Source of the DNA: Candidatus Poribacteria bacterium | GTDB taxonomy: Bacteria; Poribacteria; WGA-4E; PCPOR2b | Assembly (NCBI GenBank): GCA_003635265.1 | Contig: PYIZ01000025.1 | Span: 1 to 61,581 of the forward strand | Length of the DNA stretch: 61,581 nt | Direction: 5' to 3' | Shown here: one piece after another, positions 47,048-57,900 of the stretch | How positions within the stretch are numbered: position 1 is the first letter of the stretch | Layout: each line of letters starts with the position of its first letter | Made by a program: the position numbers and the translations under genes | Notes under the pieces: model-generated | What the model saw: only the letters and a program-made list of their open reading frames with translations | Databases searched by the model: none | Told to the model about the DNA's origin: nothing

Positions 47048-49412
47048 AAACAAACAAGAAACGAACATTGAAGAACCGAAAGAACTCCCAATTATTCCTG
47101 TTCCGGGCGATCTAGTTATCTTTCCGTATATGCCGCCGGTGCCACCGTTTCCGCCGCATCACGTTGTGTTATCGGGGGAGAGCATTACAGCTGCTGTCGA
47201 TGAGGCACTCATTGATGGTTCGCGGTTGCTCTGCATCTTTAAGCGCCAATCGGAGGAAGACAAACCGGCGTTGACAGTTGAAGACTTTAATCCTGTTGGA
47301 ACGCAGATTTATATTATTAAGTGTCGCAAAGAGGATGAGAACGTCTTATTCCTCGCACAGGGACGTGCAAGGGTTCAGATTGAAGAGATTACGCAGACCG
47401 ATCCATTTATCAAAGGACGTGTGCGAATCATTGAAGAGAAAGAGGAAGAGACAACTGTTGAAGTCGAAGCCTTGATGCGCAGTGCTACTTCTCTATTTCA
47501 AAAGATCGTTGAGCTTTCATCACGATATCAAGAAGAGTTCAGCATTATCGCAGACAATATTGAGGAACCCGGGCGGCTCGCAGATTATATCGCCGCAACG
47601 CTCGATCTCAAACCTGAAGATAAGCAGGTACTCTTGGAAACCATCTCTCCCACGGATCGGTTGACTGAGTTAATCGTCTCACTCACTAAAGAACTAGATC
47701 TGCTCGAACTAGAAAGCAAGATTCAATCGGATGCACAAGGCGTTATTAACCAAGGGCAGCGCGAATACTTCCTCCGTGAACAGATGAAAGCGATTCAAAA
47801 GGAACTCGGTGAGACCGACGATCTGTTGCTGGAGGTTGAGGAGATGCGTGAGCAAATTGAAAAAGCAAATATGCCCGAAAAAGTGCACGCTGTTGCAGAA
47901 AAAGAACTCAATCGCCTCTCCAAAATGCACTCAGCCTCGCCAGAGTCTACCGTGTCTCGAAATTACCTTGATTGGCTCATCAACCTCCCTTGGGATGTCA
48001 GCACAGAGGATCACCTTGATATCGCTCACGCAAAGCAGATCTTGGATGAAGACCACTATGATCTCGAAAAGGTCAAAGACCGGATTCTAGAATACCTTGC
48101 CGTGCGGATGCTCAAGGAAGATATGAAGGGTCCTATCCTCTGCTTTGTGGGACCACCGGGGGTCGGGAAAACCTCGTTGGGGGCTTCGATCGCTAGAGCG
48201 ATGGAGCGAAAATTTGTGCGAATTTCATTGGGTGGCGTCCACGACGAAGCAGAAATTCGGGGACACCGACGTACCTACATCGGCTCAATGCCGGGACGTA
48301 TTGTAAAGAGTCTGCGTCAGGTAGAGTCCAATAACCCGATTTTTATGTTAGACGAGATTGATAAACTTGGATCAGACTTCCGTGGCGACCCCGCTGCTGC
48401 GCTGCTTGAGGTGCTCGATCCGGAGCAGAATTCTGACTTCGTGGACAATTATCTTGAGGTTGCCTTCGATCTCTCGAAGGTCATGTTCATTACCACCGCT
48501 AATCAGCTTCACACGATTCCTCCAGCTCTGCTTGACCGTCTCGAAATTCTCGAACTTCCCGGCTATACTGCCAACGAGAAACTGATGATTGCCAAGCAGT
48601 ACCTCCTCCCGCGCCAACTCGAAACCCACGGTATTGGAGAGGCTGCGCTTTCAATTGCAGATGACGCGATCCATCAGGTGATCGACAAATACACCCGTGA
48701 AGCAGGTGTCCGAAATCTTGAACGTGAGATGGGGACGATCTGCCGAAAGGTTGCTCGCCAGATCGCCGAAGGGAAAGATACACCAACAGATGTGACCAGC
48801 GACGATGTGCAGGATTATCTAGGACCAACGAAATTCTTCTCTGAAATTGCTGAACGCAAGGAGGAAATTGGTGTTGTCACCGGTATGTCCGCCACCGCTT
48901 ATGGGGGTGAGATCCTGTTCATAGAAGCGACTAGCATGGCTGGTGAGGGAAAGTTACTGCTTACGGGTCAGCTCGGCGATGTGATGCAAGAATCCGCCCA
49001 AGCCGCGCTGAGTTATGTCAAATCTCAGTCAGAGGCGTTACATTTCGATCCCGATTTCTTCCAAAAGCATGACATCCATGTGCATGTGCCAGCCGGGGCA
49101 AGTCCGAAAGATGGTCCCTCTGCCGGCATCACCATCGCCACAGCACTCGCTTCTTTGGCGACGAGGCACAACGTTATCCCTGAAGTTGCGATGACCGGCG
49201 AAATTACGTTGCGGGGGCGTGTGCTACCGATTGGTGGCTTGAAGGAGAAAACTCTCGCTGCCAAACAGGCGGGGATTAAGACTGTTATCCTGCCTGAGCG
49301 CAATCAGAAAGATCTCATTGAGGTCCCCGACGATGCTAAGGAGGGACTTGAATTCATATTTGTTGATCATGTGGATGAAGTCCTAAATCGAGCGCTCAAG
49401 TCGGGAAACTAG
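47031..49412 (+). CDS. lon: ATP-dependent protease Lon
   Basis: A 793-residue AAA+ serine protease of normal length. It has an N-terminal substrate domain ([22 protein letters not shown] opening after a short acidic leader), a coiled region, Walker A GPPGVGKT from residue 374, and the Lon peptidase dyad Ser697 in [10 protein letters not shown] and Lys738 in [10 protein letters not shown]. It degrades misfolded and regulatory proteins in the cytoplasm. The ATG at 47031 is chosen over TTG at 47025; both overlap the end of hsp20. Soluble bacterial LonA type, no membrane span. Confidence 0.95.
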   Translation: MASKNENKQETNIEEPKELPIIPVPGDLVIFPYMPPVPPFPPHHVVLSGESITAAVDEALIDGSRLLCIFKRQSEEDKPALTVEDFNPVGTQIYIIKCRKEDENVLFLAQGRARVQIEEITQTDPFIKGRVRIIEEKEEETTVEVEALMRSATSLFQKIVELSSRYQEEFSIIADNIEEPGRLADYIAATLDLKPEDKQVLLETISPTDRLTELIVSLTKELDLLELESKIQSDAQGVINQGQREYFLREQMKAIQKELGETDDLLLEVEEMREQIEKANMPEKVHAVAEKELNRLSKMHSASPESTVSRNYLDWLINLPWDVSTEDHLDIAHAKQILDEDHYDLEKVKDRILEYLAVRMLKEDMKGPILCFVGPPGVGKTSLGASIARAMERKFVRISLGGVHDEAEIRGHRRTYIGSMPGRIVKSLRQVESNNPIFMLDEIDKLGSDFRGDPAAALLEVLDPEQNSDFVDNYLEVAFDLSKVMFITTANQLHTIPPALLDRLEILELPGYTANEKLMIAKQYLLPRQLETHGIGEAALSIADDAIHQVIDKYTREAGVRNLEREMGTICRKVARQIAEGKDTPTDVTSDDVQDYLGPTKFFSEIAERKEEIGVVTGMSATAYGGEILFIEATSMAGEGKLLLTGQLGDVMQESAQAALSYVKSQSEALHFDPDFFQKHDIHVHVPAGASPKDGPSAGITIATALASLATRHNVIPEVAMTGEITLRGRVLPIGGLKEKTLAAKQAGIKTVILPERNQKDLIEVPDDAKEGLEFIFVDHVDEVLNRALKSGN

Positions 49413-49482
49413 CAACCCATGTTGATACTTTGTTTTCAGATGTTTTCAATAAATTTCTCAACCAAATAAAGGAGAAACCCCT

Positions 49483-50139
49483 ATGGCAGTTACAATAGAA
49501 AAGATGTTTGACTTTCCGGGACCCCAACCAAACGGCATGCAAGCGACAGAGGACGGGATCTGGTTTCTGGATCAGGTCTCAAATCAAGCCCTCCTCGTCT
49601 CCTATGAGGGGGAAACTTTGAAGGCTATTGACACAGATTCCGAACACGGGAGCGGTGTTACGGTGGACGGTACGAACCTTTGGCTCGCATCAACCTTCGT
49701 CCCGACGCGCATCGAAGCCGATGGTCCGGTCATTCTAAAAGTTGACCCAGAAACTGGAAAAACACTTGCCTCCTATCCCACAGCAGGTGCCAAGCAGTCA
49801 GGTGCACACGGATTAGAGTGGCGTGATGACAAATTGTGGATGGCAGTGCCGCCTTCAGCGACCGTTTACCAGTTAGATCCGGAGAACGATCTCGCTGTCC
49901 TACATTCTTTCCCAGCTCCCGGTGTCCGTCCACACGGTCTCGCGTGGGAGGGAGATGATCTCTGGTGCGTTGAAACAAACTATCGTGCTATCTATCGTAT
50001 GCGTCTCAAAGATGGTTCGATTATTGATAAGATCGAAATTCCCGAACCACACCCAGAACCGCACGGTATGACCCGCTGGGATGGTTGCTTCTGGTACTGC
50101 GATGCCGGATCGGGGGCAGTTTGCCGGGTGTCTGTCTAG
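49483..50139 (+). CDS. Small beta-propeller (SMP-30/glutamine cyclotransferase-like) protein
   Basis: A 218-residue protein made of four to five propeller blades, marked by repeated HGLEWRDDKLW, HGLAWEGDDLW and HGMTRWDGCFW motifs with aromatic tips. It has no signal peptide. The pattern resembles SMP-30-like lactonases and glutaminyl-cyclase propellers, but no metal-binding triad can be assigned with confidence. The length is short for a full six- or seven-blade enzyme. AAAGGAG precedes the ATG. It lies between lon and an ABC ATPase gene with no obvious functional link. Confidence 0.65.
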   Translation: MAVTIEKMFDFPGPQPNGMQATEDGIWFLDQVSNQALLVSYEGETLKAIDTDSEHGSGVTVDGTNLWLASTFVPTRIEADGPVILKVDPETGKTLASYPTAGAKQSGAHGLEWRDDKLWMAVPPSATVYQLDPENDLAVLHSFPAPGVRPHGLAWEGDDLWCVETNYRAIYRMRLKDGSIIDKIEIPEPHPEPHGMTRWDGCFWYCDAGSGAVCRVSV

Positions 50140-50178
50140 TATCTCAAATTGCACAACGGTTCTTTATCGGAGTAAAAG

Positions 50179-52230
50179 GTGAGTCACCCTGAACCCCTAT
50201 TGCGCGTTGACAACCTCAAGACCTACTTTCGTACTGCGGAGGGGCTTGCCCTTGCTGTCGATGGTGTGTCCTTTGAGATTCAGCATAACGAGATTTTTGC
50301 GATCGTTGGGGAATCCGGCTGCGGCAAGAGCGTAACAGCATTGTCGATCAGTCAGCTCGTGCCGCAGCCGGCGGGATTTATCGCCGGTGGGGAGATTTAT
50401 TATAAAGGTAGGGAAATCACCCAGTTGCCAGAGGTAGAAAAACGAAAGATCCGCGGCAATGAGATTGCGATGATCTTCCAAGAACCGATGACCAGTCTCA
50501 ATCCTGTGTTTACCGTTGGGAATCAAATTCTGGAAGCGATTCAGCAGCATCAAGAGATAGCGGGGAAAGCTGCGAAGGACGCTGCTATTGAGATGTTGGA
50601 TCTGGTCGGCATTCCGGAGCCAACCCGGCGCTTCGAGGAATACCCCCACCAGCTTTCGGGCGGTATGCGGCAGCGTGTGATGATAGCGATTGCGTTGTCG
50701 TGCCGCCCCGGCTTGCTTATCGCTGATGAGCCAACGACCGCTTTAGATGTTACAATTCAGGCGCAGATTCTCGAACTGATTAAGCAGCTCCAGCGCGAGT
50801 TTGACATGGCGGTGCTGCTGATTACCCACGACCTTGGTGTTGTCTCCGAGATGGCGGACCGTGTGGCAGTCATGTACGCTGGCAAGATTGTCGAAACCAG
50901 CGACTGGGGGACACTCTACCACAATCCCCATCACCCCTACACGACCAAGCTGCTTGACTCGCTTCCCTCGCGTCAAAAGCGCGGCGATTCCTTGCAAACC
51001 ATTCAAGGGCGTGTCCCGCAGGCGACGCAATATCCTGATGGGTGTCGTTTTGCCGATCGGTGTCCCCAAGTCATGGACGGTTGTGATACTATCTTGCCGC
51101 CGTCGATTGAGATCGAGGCAGGACATCACGCCGCTTGTCACCTATACAACCCTGATTTTAATCGCACCGACGACGCAGCAGAGATTACTGCTGCTCCAAC
51201 CTCAACCACTGTAGCATCTTCTACCTCTTCCCAACCTGACATCACCGGTGAACCATTCATTCAGATGGACAATTTGCGCGTCCATTTTCCGATCGTAAAA
51301 GGCATACTCAAGCGGACAGTCGGCTATGTTTATGCGGTGGATGGAGTCAGTCTTACCATTCCTAAAGGGAAAACGCTCGCCCTCGTTGGGGAGTCTGGGT
51401 GTGGGAAAACAACGCTCGGCAAGGCGGTTCTTCGACTTGGCGTTCCGATTCAAGGGGAAATCCGGTACGATGACGTTGACCTTGCACAGTTAAGCCGATC
51501 TGAGCTTCACCCCTATCGACGACAACTTCAGATCATCTTCCAAGATCCCTACTCGTCGTTGAATCCGCGTGCAATGGTTGGTCAAACGATTCAGGAGGGC
51601 ATGATAGCCCACGGTATTGGCACAAGTCGGTCTGAACGGGAAGACCGTGTACGAGAACTGATGCAACGGGTCGGATTGTCGCCTGACATGGTCAGTCGCT
51701 ATCCTCACGAATTCTCCGGCGGCCAACGTCAACGGATCGGTATCGCCCGGTGTCTAGCTGTTGAACCGGAATTTATTGTCTGCGACGAGGCGACGAGTGC
51801 GCTAGATGTCTCCGTCCAAGCCCAGATTTTGAATCTGCTTAAGGAACTTCAGGACGACTTGAATTTGACCTATCTGTTTATCACTCACAACCTCTCTGTC
51901 GTGGAGTATCTCGCAGACGAAGTGGCGGTGATGTATCTTGGTCGAATCGTTGAACGAGGGACTACCGAAGAGATTTTTGACCAACCCAAGCACCCCTACA
52001 CCCGTGCGCTGCTGTCGGCTGTACCTAAAATTGATCCAGAGACAGGTATGGAGAAGATTCAGCTTGAAGGGGATGTGCCCTCCCCAATTAACCCACCGGA
52101 GGGCTGTCACTTTCATCCGCGTTGCCCCGAAGCAATGCCGCATTGCAGCGAGGCATATCCTGATGAAATCTCGTTCACGGAGACCCATTCGTGTCGATGC
52201 TATCTTTATGATGCGAATGGCACAAGCTGA
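50179..52230 (+). CDS. Fused dipeptide/oligopeptide ABC transporter ATPase (DppD-DppF type)
   Basis: A 683-residue protein with two ABC ATPase domains in one chain. The first has Walker A GESGCGKS at 44-51, LSGGMRQR and ADEPTTALD; the second has GESGCGKTT near 405, [15 protein letters not shown] and [10 protein letters not shown]. Each is followed by the oligopeptide-transporter C-terminal cysteine motif ([10 protein letters not shown]..., [15 protein letters not shown]). This fused layout is found in GsiA-like importers for peptides or glutathione. Permease and binding protein genes are absent here and must be elsewhere. The start is GTG at 50179 behind CGGAGT. Confidence 0.9.
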   Translation: MSHPEPLLRVDNLKTYFRTAEGLALAVDGVSFEIQHNEIFAIVGESGCGKSVTALSISQLVPQPAGFIAGGEIYYKGREITQLPEVEKRKIRGNEIAMIFQEPMTSLNPVFTVGNQILEAIQQHQEIAGKAAKDAAIEMLDLVGIPEPTRRFEEYPHQLSGGMRQRVMIAIALSCRPGLLIADEPTTALDVTIQAQILELIKQLQREFDMAVLLITHDLGVVSEMADRVAVMYAGKIVETSDWGTLYHNPHHPYTTKLLDSLPSRQKRGDSLQTIQGRVPQATQYPDGCRFADRCPQVMDGCDTILPPSIEIEAGHHAACHLYNPDFNRTDDAAEITAAPTSTTVASSTSSQPDITGEPFIQMDNLRVHFPIVKGILKRTVGYVYAVDGVSLTIPKGKTLALVGESGCGKTTLGKAVLRLGVPIQGEIRYDDVDLAQLSRSELHPYRRQLQIIFQDPYSSLNPRAMVGQTIQEGMIAHGIGTSRSEREDRVRELMQRVGLSPDMVSRYPHEFSGGQRQRIGIARCLAVEPEFIVCDEATSALDVSVQAQILNLLKELQDDLNLTYLFITHNLSVVEYLADEVAVMYLGRIVERGTTEEIFDQPKHPYTRALLSAVPKIDPETGMEKIQLEGDVPSPINPPEGCHFHPRCPEAMPHCSEAYPDEISFTETHSCRCYLYDANGTS

Positions 52231-52239
52231 ACTGGAGAA

Positions 52240-52260
52240 ACGAGATTACTCCTATCTCGT
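52240..52260. terminator. Hairpin between convergent ABC and HtrA genes
   Basis: ACGAGAT-TACTCCT-ATCTCGT forms a seven-base stem between the two stops. The T run after it is poor, so this is a modest terminator candidate. Confidence 0.4.
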
Positions 52261-52295
52261 CTTCCGGTTTTCTCGTTTTCCCGTTTTCAGATTCT

Positions 52296-53846
52296 CTAGT
52301 TCGACGGGTTTTCCAACGTGATATACGCAGGATTTCCATCTGGTCGCCTGACGTATAGCAGAATCTTTGATTGATCCTTAACTGCTTCAATCTGCTCACG
52401 GTATTCCTTCAGATTCGAGATTTCTACCCCTTCAATCTCCTGAATCAGGGTTCCGACAGTAATCCCTGCTCCGGCAGCGGTGCTGCGCGGCTCAACCGCA
52501 GCGACAATCACACCATTTTCGCCTTCATACCCATATCGTGCTGCTAGTTCGTCGGTCAAACCTTCCACTCGAATGCCTGTAAATGCTTCCGCGTCATCTT
52601 CACCGGGAATGAGGCGTCTACCTGATCTTTCAGCAACTTCTTGAGTACGCTTTCCAAGCTTGACCCTCAACACTTTTTCTTTCCCATCGCGAATCACTTT
52701 AACTTCAACCGTTTTGCCGACACCTGCTGCAGCGACAACGTGCATGAGATGATAAGTATCGCGGATGGGTATCTTGTCGAATTCGACAATCACATCTCCA
52801 TGACGAATGCCAGCTTTTTCTGCGGGCGTCCCGTCAATCGCCTCTGCAATCAAAGCACCACGCGGTTCCCCAAGCTTTAACTTCTCTGCCAAATCATAGT
52901 TAATAGGCTGAAGTGAAACGCCCAACCAACCGCGTTCAACTTCCCCTTTTTCAATTAACTGGGTCATGATCTGTTTTGCGAGATTACTCGGAATGGCAAA
53001 TCCCACCCCAGCATTGCCTTGTGAAAATCCACCGCCGGTGGCGATTGCCGTATTAATGCCAATTAACTCACCACGGATGTTAATGAGGGCGCCGCCGCTG
53101 TTACCGCGATTAATCGCCGCGTCGGTTTGGATGAAGTCAGCATATCTAACGATAGGAATATCATCGATCGAACGTCCTTTCGCGCTAACCATCCCACGGG
53201 TTACCGTTTGGGCGAGTTTGAATGGACTTCCAATGGCAATCACCCACTCTCCAATCTGAAGTTTCTCTGAGTTTCCAATGGGCAAAACAGGTAGATTTTT
53301 TCCATCAATCTTCAGGACAGCGAGATCAGTACCTTGGCGACCCGCGTCAGTTCCAACGACCTTCGCCTTGTATTCACGTCCATTCGACAATACCACCGCA
53401 ATCTCCTCTGCGCCTTCGATGACATGATTATTTGTTAAGATATAGCCGTCTTTGCTGACAATGACACCGGATCCAAGTCCTCCGGGCACCTCTCGCTTTT
53501 CTTCTTCACGCTCATCTGAATCACGCTGGTCACGCCGCTCCCGGGGACCGAACCAAAAGTCGAATAGATCGTCACTGAAAAAATCAGAAGATCCTTGGCG
53601 TGTTGGGACCGAGCGGGTTGTCGTAACTTGCACAACAGCGGGTTTGGCACGATTTACCACTTCAATGAATGCGCGATTTGCCCGTTCCAAATATTCAAAG
53701 TCCTGATTAAAATTTTCACTGGTTTGACCAATTGCAGTCTGAGGAGTAAACGTCGGATTATCTGTGTTTATCGTTACACCGACTGCGATTATTAATGCTA
53801 TAACTACGAGTGAAATTATCCATTTGGTTGAATTTAACTTAAACAT
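52296..53846 (-). CDS. Do/HtrA-family periplasmic serine protease (DegP-like)
   Basis: A 516-residue envelope protease. One N-terminal membrane span (about 9-26) serves as signal or anchor. The triad is His141 (LTNNHVIEG), Asp174 (GTDLAVLKI) and Ser250 (INRGNSGGAL), with two PDZ domains after it (about 290-380 and 420-505). A charged RRDQRDSDEREEEKRE loop before the catalytic domain matches the LA loop of DegP-type enzymes. It degrades or holds misfolded periplasmic proteins. AAGGAGGG precedes the start. It lies behind hsp20 on the same strand, but a terminator separates them, so it may also have its own promoter. Confidence 0.93.
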   Translation of the reverse strand: MFKLNSTKWIISLVVIALIIAVGVTINTDNPTFTPQTAIGQTSENFNQDFEYLERANRAFIEVVNRAKPAVVQVTTTRSVPTRQGSSDFFSDDLFDFWFGPRERRDQRDSDEREEEKREVPGGLGSGVIVSKDGYILTNNHVIEGAEEIAVVLSNGREYKAKVVGTDAGRQGTDLAVLKIDGKNLPVLPIGNSEKLQIGEWVIAIGSPFKLAQTVTRGMVSAKGRSIDDIPIVRYADFIQTDAAINRGNSGGALINIRGELIGINTAIATGGGFSQGNAGVGFAIPSNLAKQIMTQLIEKGEVERGWLGVSLQPINYDLAEKLKLGEPRGALIAEAIDGTPAEKAGIRHGDVIVEFDKIPIRDTYHLMHVVAAAGVGKTVEVKVIRDGKEKVLRVKLGKRTQEVAERSGRRLIPGEDDAEAFTGIRVEGLTDELAARYGYEGENGVIVAAVEPRSTAAGAGITVGTLIQEIEGVEISNLKEYREQIEAVKDQSKILLYVRRPDGNPAYITLENPSN

Positions 53847-53923
53847 TTTAGACCCTCCTTTTCTAGTTCAAAACACACCGCTATCTAAATGAAAGTTTCA
53901 AAAAAGTACGGCACATTAGACAT

Positions 53924-53964
53924 AAAAAAAGCGTCCTACGTTTAGACGCAAGACGCTTTTTTTT
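53924..53964. terminator. Bidirectional terminator between hsp20 and htrA
   Basis: A seven-A tract and GCGTC (53924-53935), a loop containing a second GACGC, then GACGC with an eight-T tract (53952-53964). It works on either strand; on the minus strand it ends the hsp20 message before htrA. Partial readthrough would link the two. Confidence 0.75.
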
Positions 53965-53976
53965 CAAATCAGGTGA

Positions 53977-54423
53977 TTATTCAACACTGATTTGAACTTC
54001 TTTGGGTTCGACCTCTTTTACTTTTGGAATGGATACGGTCAATACGCCGTGCGTGAATTTGGCTTTGATGTCTTCGGGATCCAAGTTCGCTGGCAATGTG
54101 AAGGACCGTTGGAATCGACCGTAACTCCGCTCAACGCGATGATACTTTTGGTCTTTATCTTCGCTTTCCTGCGTTTTTTCACCTTTGAGTGTAAGGACAT
54201 CATCCGTCACGGAAACTTGGACATCCTGCTCGGAAAGTCCTGGCATTTCGGCGCGGATTTCAACGTGTCCATCTGCCTCTAGGATGTCAACGACTGGCAT
54301 CCAATCCAAAGTCTCACTTTCTGCACGGTAGCGTGCAGGTCTGTACCACTGATCAAAAAATCGGTTGATGTCATTGTGAATACTAAAAAGGTCTTGTATC
54401 GGTCTTCTTGCTAGACTTCTCAT
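53977..54423 (-). CDS. Hsp20 small heat-shock protein under a sigma-54 promoter
   Basis: A 148-residue holdase chaperone. The alpha-crystallin domain (about 42-140) has PVVDILEADGHVEIRAEMPGL and ends AKFTHGVLTVSIPK, the family signature; a short C-terminal tail follows. ACAGGAGGA precedes the ATG. Upstream on the minus strand is a canonical sigma-54 promoter (54510-54495), giving a leader of about 60 bases. An NtrC-type activator is encoded 4 kb away on the other strand. Sigma-54 control of an Hsp20 is unusual and ties it to the neighbouring sensor system. Confidence 0.93.
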   Translation of the reverse strand: MRSLARRPIQDLFSIHNDINRFFDQWYRPARYRAESETLDWMPVVDILEADGHVEIRAEMPGLSEQDVQVSVTDDVLTLKGEKTQESEDKDQKYHRVERSYGRFQRSFTLPANLDPEDIKAKFTHGVLTVSIPKVKEVEPKEVQISVE

Positions 54424-54494
54424 TTTTTGTTCCTCCTGTTGTTCTGGTTTGCGATTAGTTTTATGAGTATTGTTACTCGCGCGATCTAATATAA

Positions 54495-54510
54495 AGCAAG
54501 TGTCATGCCA
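54495..54510 (-). promoter_or_regulatory. Sigma-54 promoter of hsp20
   Basis: Minus strand TGGCATGACACTTGCT fits TGGCAYR-N4-TTGCW, with GG and GC separated by exactly ten bases. The predicted start of transcription is near 54485. Confidence 0.8.
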
Positions 54511-54654
54511 AACTCTGTTTCCGTTATAAGTAAGAAAGGAAGAATATCACCCAAACCCTGTTATGACGCGGGTTTCAGGGAAGTTTAGCCGATGGAATTT
54601 ATTGTAAATTGAGGTCTCGTGGACAGCTTTACCGTTTGGCGTCTAATCTATTGT

Positions 54655-54669
54655 ATGTCATTATGACAT
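54655..54669. promoter_or_regulatory. Perfect 15-base palindrome, putative activator site
   Basis: ATGTCAT-T-ATGACAT lies about 160 bases upstream of the hsp20 sigma-54 promoter, a normal distance for NtrC-type enhancer sites, and in the gap before the sensor kinase gene. Confidence 0.6.
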
Positions 54670-54701
54670 GGTTTTCAGTAAGACAATCGGAGGGCAATAA
54701 T

Positions 54702-54716
54702 ATGTCATTTTGACCT
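54702..54716. promoter_or_regulatory. Second, imperfect copy of the palindromic site
   Basis: ATGTCAT-T-TTGACCT, centred 47 bases from the first copy; the left arm is identical and the right arm partly so. Paired sites are typical of enhancer regions for sigma-54 activators. Confidence 0.5.
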
Positions 54717-54949
54717 ATTTCTCGGCACGATTGTCGCTAATGCGTCATACCAATCCTACACCCATCTATTATTGATCTCATCAAGGCTTGAAACTTTCGC
54801 AGGCATCCCCGATAGACTAGGGTGCAACTTGATAATACATACAAGGGGGACTATCGGTGAGGAGATGGATACGAAAATGCTTCCAATCCATTCTGTTGTG
54901 TGCGAAAATAGTTTCTCTATCAAGTCACTGAACTGAGAGGGGGCTTGTA

Positions 54950-57900
54950 ATGAAACTGGTATTGTCACAGTTCCTATTAATTGGGCTTTTACTTTCCGGG
55001 GAAGTGTGGGAGACAGCTGCTCAATCACAGGAGGATCTAATCAGCATCATCGGTGCCCTCTTTATGCTTGCTCCCAATCACACAACCCCGCATGTCGCGG
55101 TGCTTGTCCAAGTCGTTAGAGATGGGGAAGTGATTGACATAACATTGAGCGATGAAACGGGTAGGTTTTCGTTTGTCAACCTGAAACCGGGACAGTACCA
55201 GGTACGGTGTCAAACCCCGGCGGGGTATGTCTACCCGGTAGAGGGCGAAACGCATCAGGTTGCCGCTGGAGAAACGTACCAAGTTCATTTCCACATTGCT
55301 CCGTTTAAAAAGGGAACATGGAGACACTATAATACCCTTGATGGATTGGCGGATAACGATGTCACTGCCATCTACCGAACCGCCGATGGTGTGATGTGGT
55401 TCGGGACCGACGGTGGCGGTGTTTCTGTATACGATGGTGAACAGTTCAACACCTTCACGACTCAGGACGGACTGGCGAGCAACTTCGTCCATTCCATCTA
55501 TAGTGCAGATGATACCACTATCTGGTTCGCAACTCAAGGCGGCGTATCTCGCTATGGCCGTGCCCGTCGGGATGACAAGATGACGTTCACTAGTCTGACG
55601 GAAAAAGATGGATTGGCACATAACGATGTCTACGCAATTTATCAGACACTAAGTGGGGGACTGTGGTTTGGAACGGCAGGCGGTGTCTCCAGATACAACG
55701 GCAAAGAATTTGTCAATTTGACGAAGGAGGAATTAACACGTGACCATGTCTACGCTATCTGCCAAACTTCAGACGACGTGCTATGGTTTGGGACACACGG
55801 AAGCGGCGTATTTGGGTGCGATGGAGAGAAAATTGTCAAACGGTTGACGGAGGAAAATGGCTTGGTGGACAATCATGTTCACTCCATCTGTGTCACTTCT
55901 GATGACAAACTATGGTTTGGCACTGACGGTGGTGTCTCTGTGTACGATGAAAGCAAATTTGTAACGCACCTCACCGAGAAAAATGGATTGGTGGGCAGCC
56001 CTGTGCAAGCCATTTGTCAGGGACCAACTGGCGTGATGTGGTTCGGTACACCGGTGGGGACGGCGCGATACGATGGAGAGATAGTTGTCAACCTCACCAC
56101 AGCAGATGGTCTGAAACGCAACTCCGTTACTACAATCTACTCTGCTCCTGATGGGACGATGTGGTTTGGCACGGATGGCGGTGGCGTTTCCACCTATGAT
56201 GAAAACGGATTTGTCAGCTTCACTGAGGCAGATGGACTGGCAAGTAACTGGATTCATGACATCCATCAGGTGTCGGATGATGTGATATGGTTCGGGACAT
56301 CGGGTGGAGTTTCTCGGTACGACCTCCAACCATCGCCCAGAACGGATGGACGCAGGTTAGTTAATTTTACAACTCAAGAGGGGTTAGCCAATAACACCGT
56401 GCGGTCTATCCATTACAATTCGGATGGAACGATGTGGTTTGGCACGGACAGCGGGGTATCTCAATACAATCCAACCCATCAGCGGTTCGTTAATTTCACC
56501 ACCCAAGATGGCTTAATCAACGACACGGTGAGAGCCATCCACCGCACATCCGATGGAACGATGTGGTTTGGCACTGATGGAGGTATCTCTGCGTACGACG
56601 GGGAAGAGTTCGTGAATCTTACGGCACAAGACGGGTTGGTTGACAACCGCATCCGTGCTATCTGTGGGACGCCCAATGGAATGTTGTGGTTTGGGACATA
56701 CGTCGGTGTGTCCCGTTATCATCATGCAGCGCCTGAAAATGAAAATCGGTTTGTCAACTTCACTAGCACAGAGGGACTGCTGAGTAATTTCGTCTATGAC
56801 CTCCTGCCTGCGCCCGATGGGGTGATATGGTTCGCAACATACAGCGGTGTATCGCGCTACGATGCCTCTCCTCCTTCCGATGCTCCGCCATTTGTCAACT
56901 TTACAATCAAAGATGGATTGGTGGATAATCAGGTCAATACCGTTTATCGGAGTGCTGATGGAACGATGTGGTTTGGCACCGATGGGGGTGTCTCTATGTA
57001 TGATGGGGTTGCGTGGGGTTCTTTGGATACATGGGAAGGATTGGTTGGTACCAACGTGACGGCAATTCACGAAGACACAAACGGGTTCTTATGGTTCGGA
57101 ACAACCGAGGGCATAACGCGCTATCATCGAAATACTGTGCCCTCAACGGTTCGTATAGTGGCTGTGAATGTTGCATCGGTGCTATCCGATAGGCGATATA
57201 CACCTTCCGAGAAAATTCCATCTATCACCGCTGGCAGCTACGTCACCATCGAATATCAAGCCATCGACTTCAAAACCCACCCACAGAAGCGGCAATATCG
57301 CTATCGAATTCAAGAGATTGATAGAGACGAGCACTCTACCACGCGTCCCCATCTTTCACCAACCAAAGAGACGGTGTTTGCGTGGACGCCCCAAAAAGCG
57401 GGTGTCTATACTTTTGAAGTGTGGGCGATTGATCGCGATTTAAACAGGTCTACTCCTGCAAGGATAACTTTGAAAATCGTACCACCATGGTATCTCAATG
57501 GTTGGATCGCTATACCCTCAGCAATCGCACTTACGGGCCTCCTCGTCCTGTTCGTTGTTTTCACCGGGCGTTACTATGTCAGGCACCGCGAAACACAATA
57601 CCTACGTGAGGAGATGTTGCAACAGGAGCAGAGTGCTCGGGAACAAGCGGAGGGAAATGCCAATACACTTCGTAGTCTCGCTCATGCCGTTAAAAATCCG
57701 CTGGCAATCATCGAAGCCTGTTCGGAAAATTTGACGATGTTAGAGCAGACAACGCCTACAGGCACACATTCTAAAGATGCCACCAACAGATTCTTGCGAG
57801 AGATTAAAGAACAGGTGAATCACGCACGGCAGACAGTCAATCAATTGCTTGAAGCAGCAGCACAACCCGAATTTCAGCTTTTTGATTTACGCCTTGAGAT

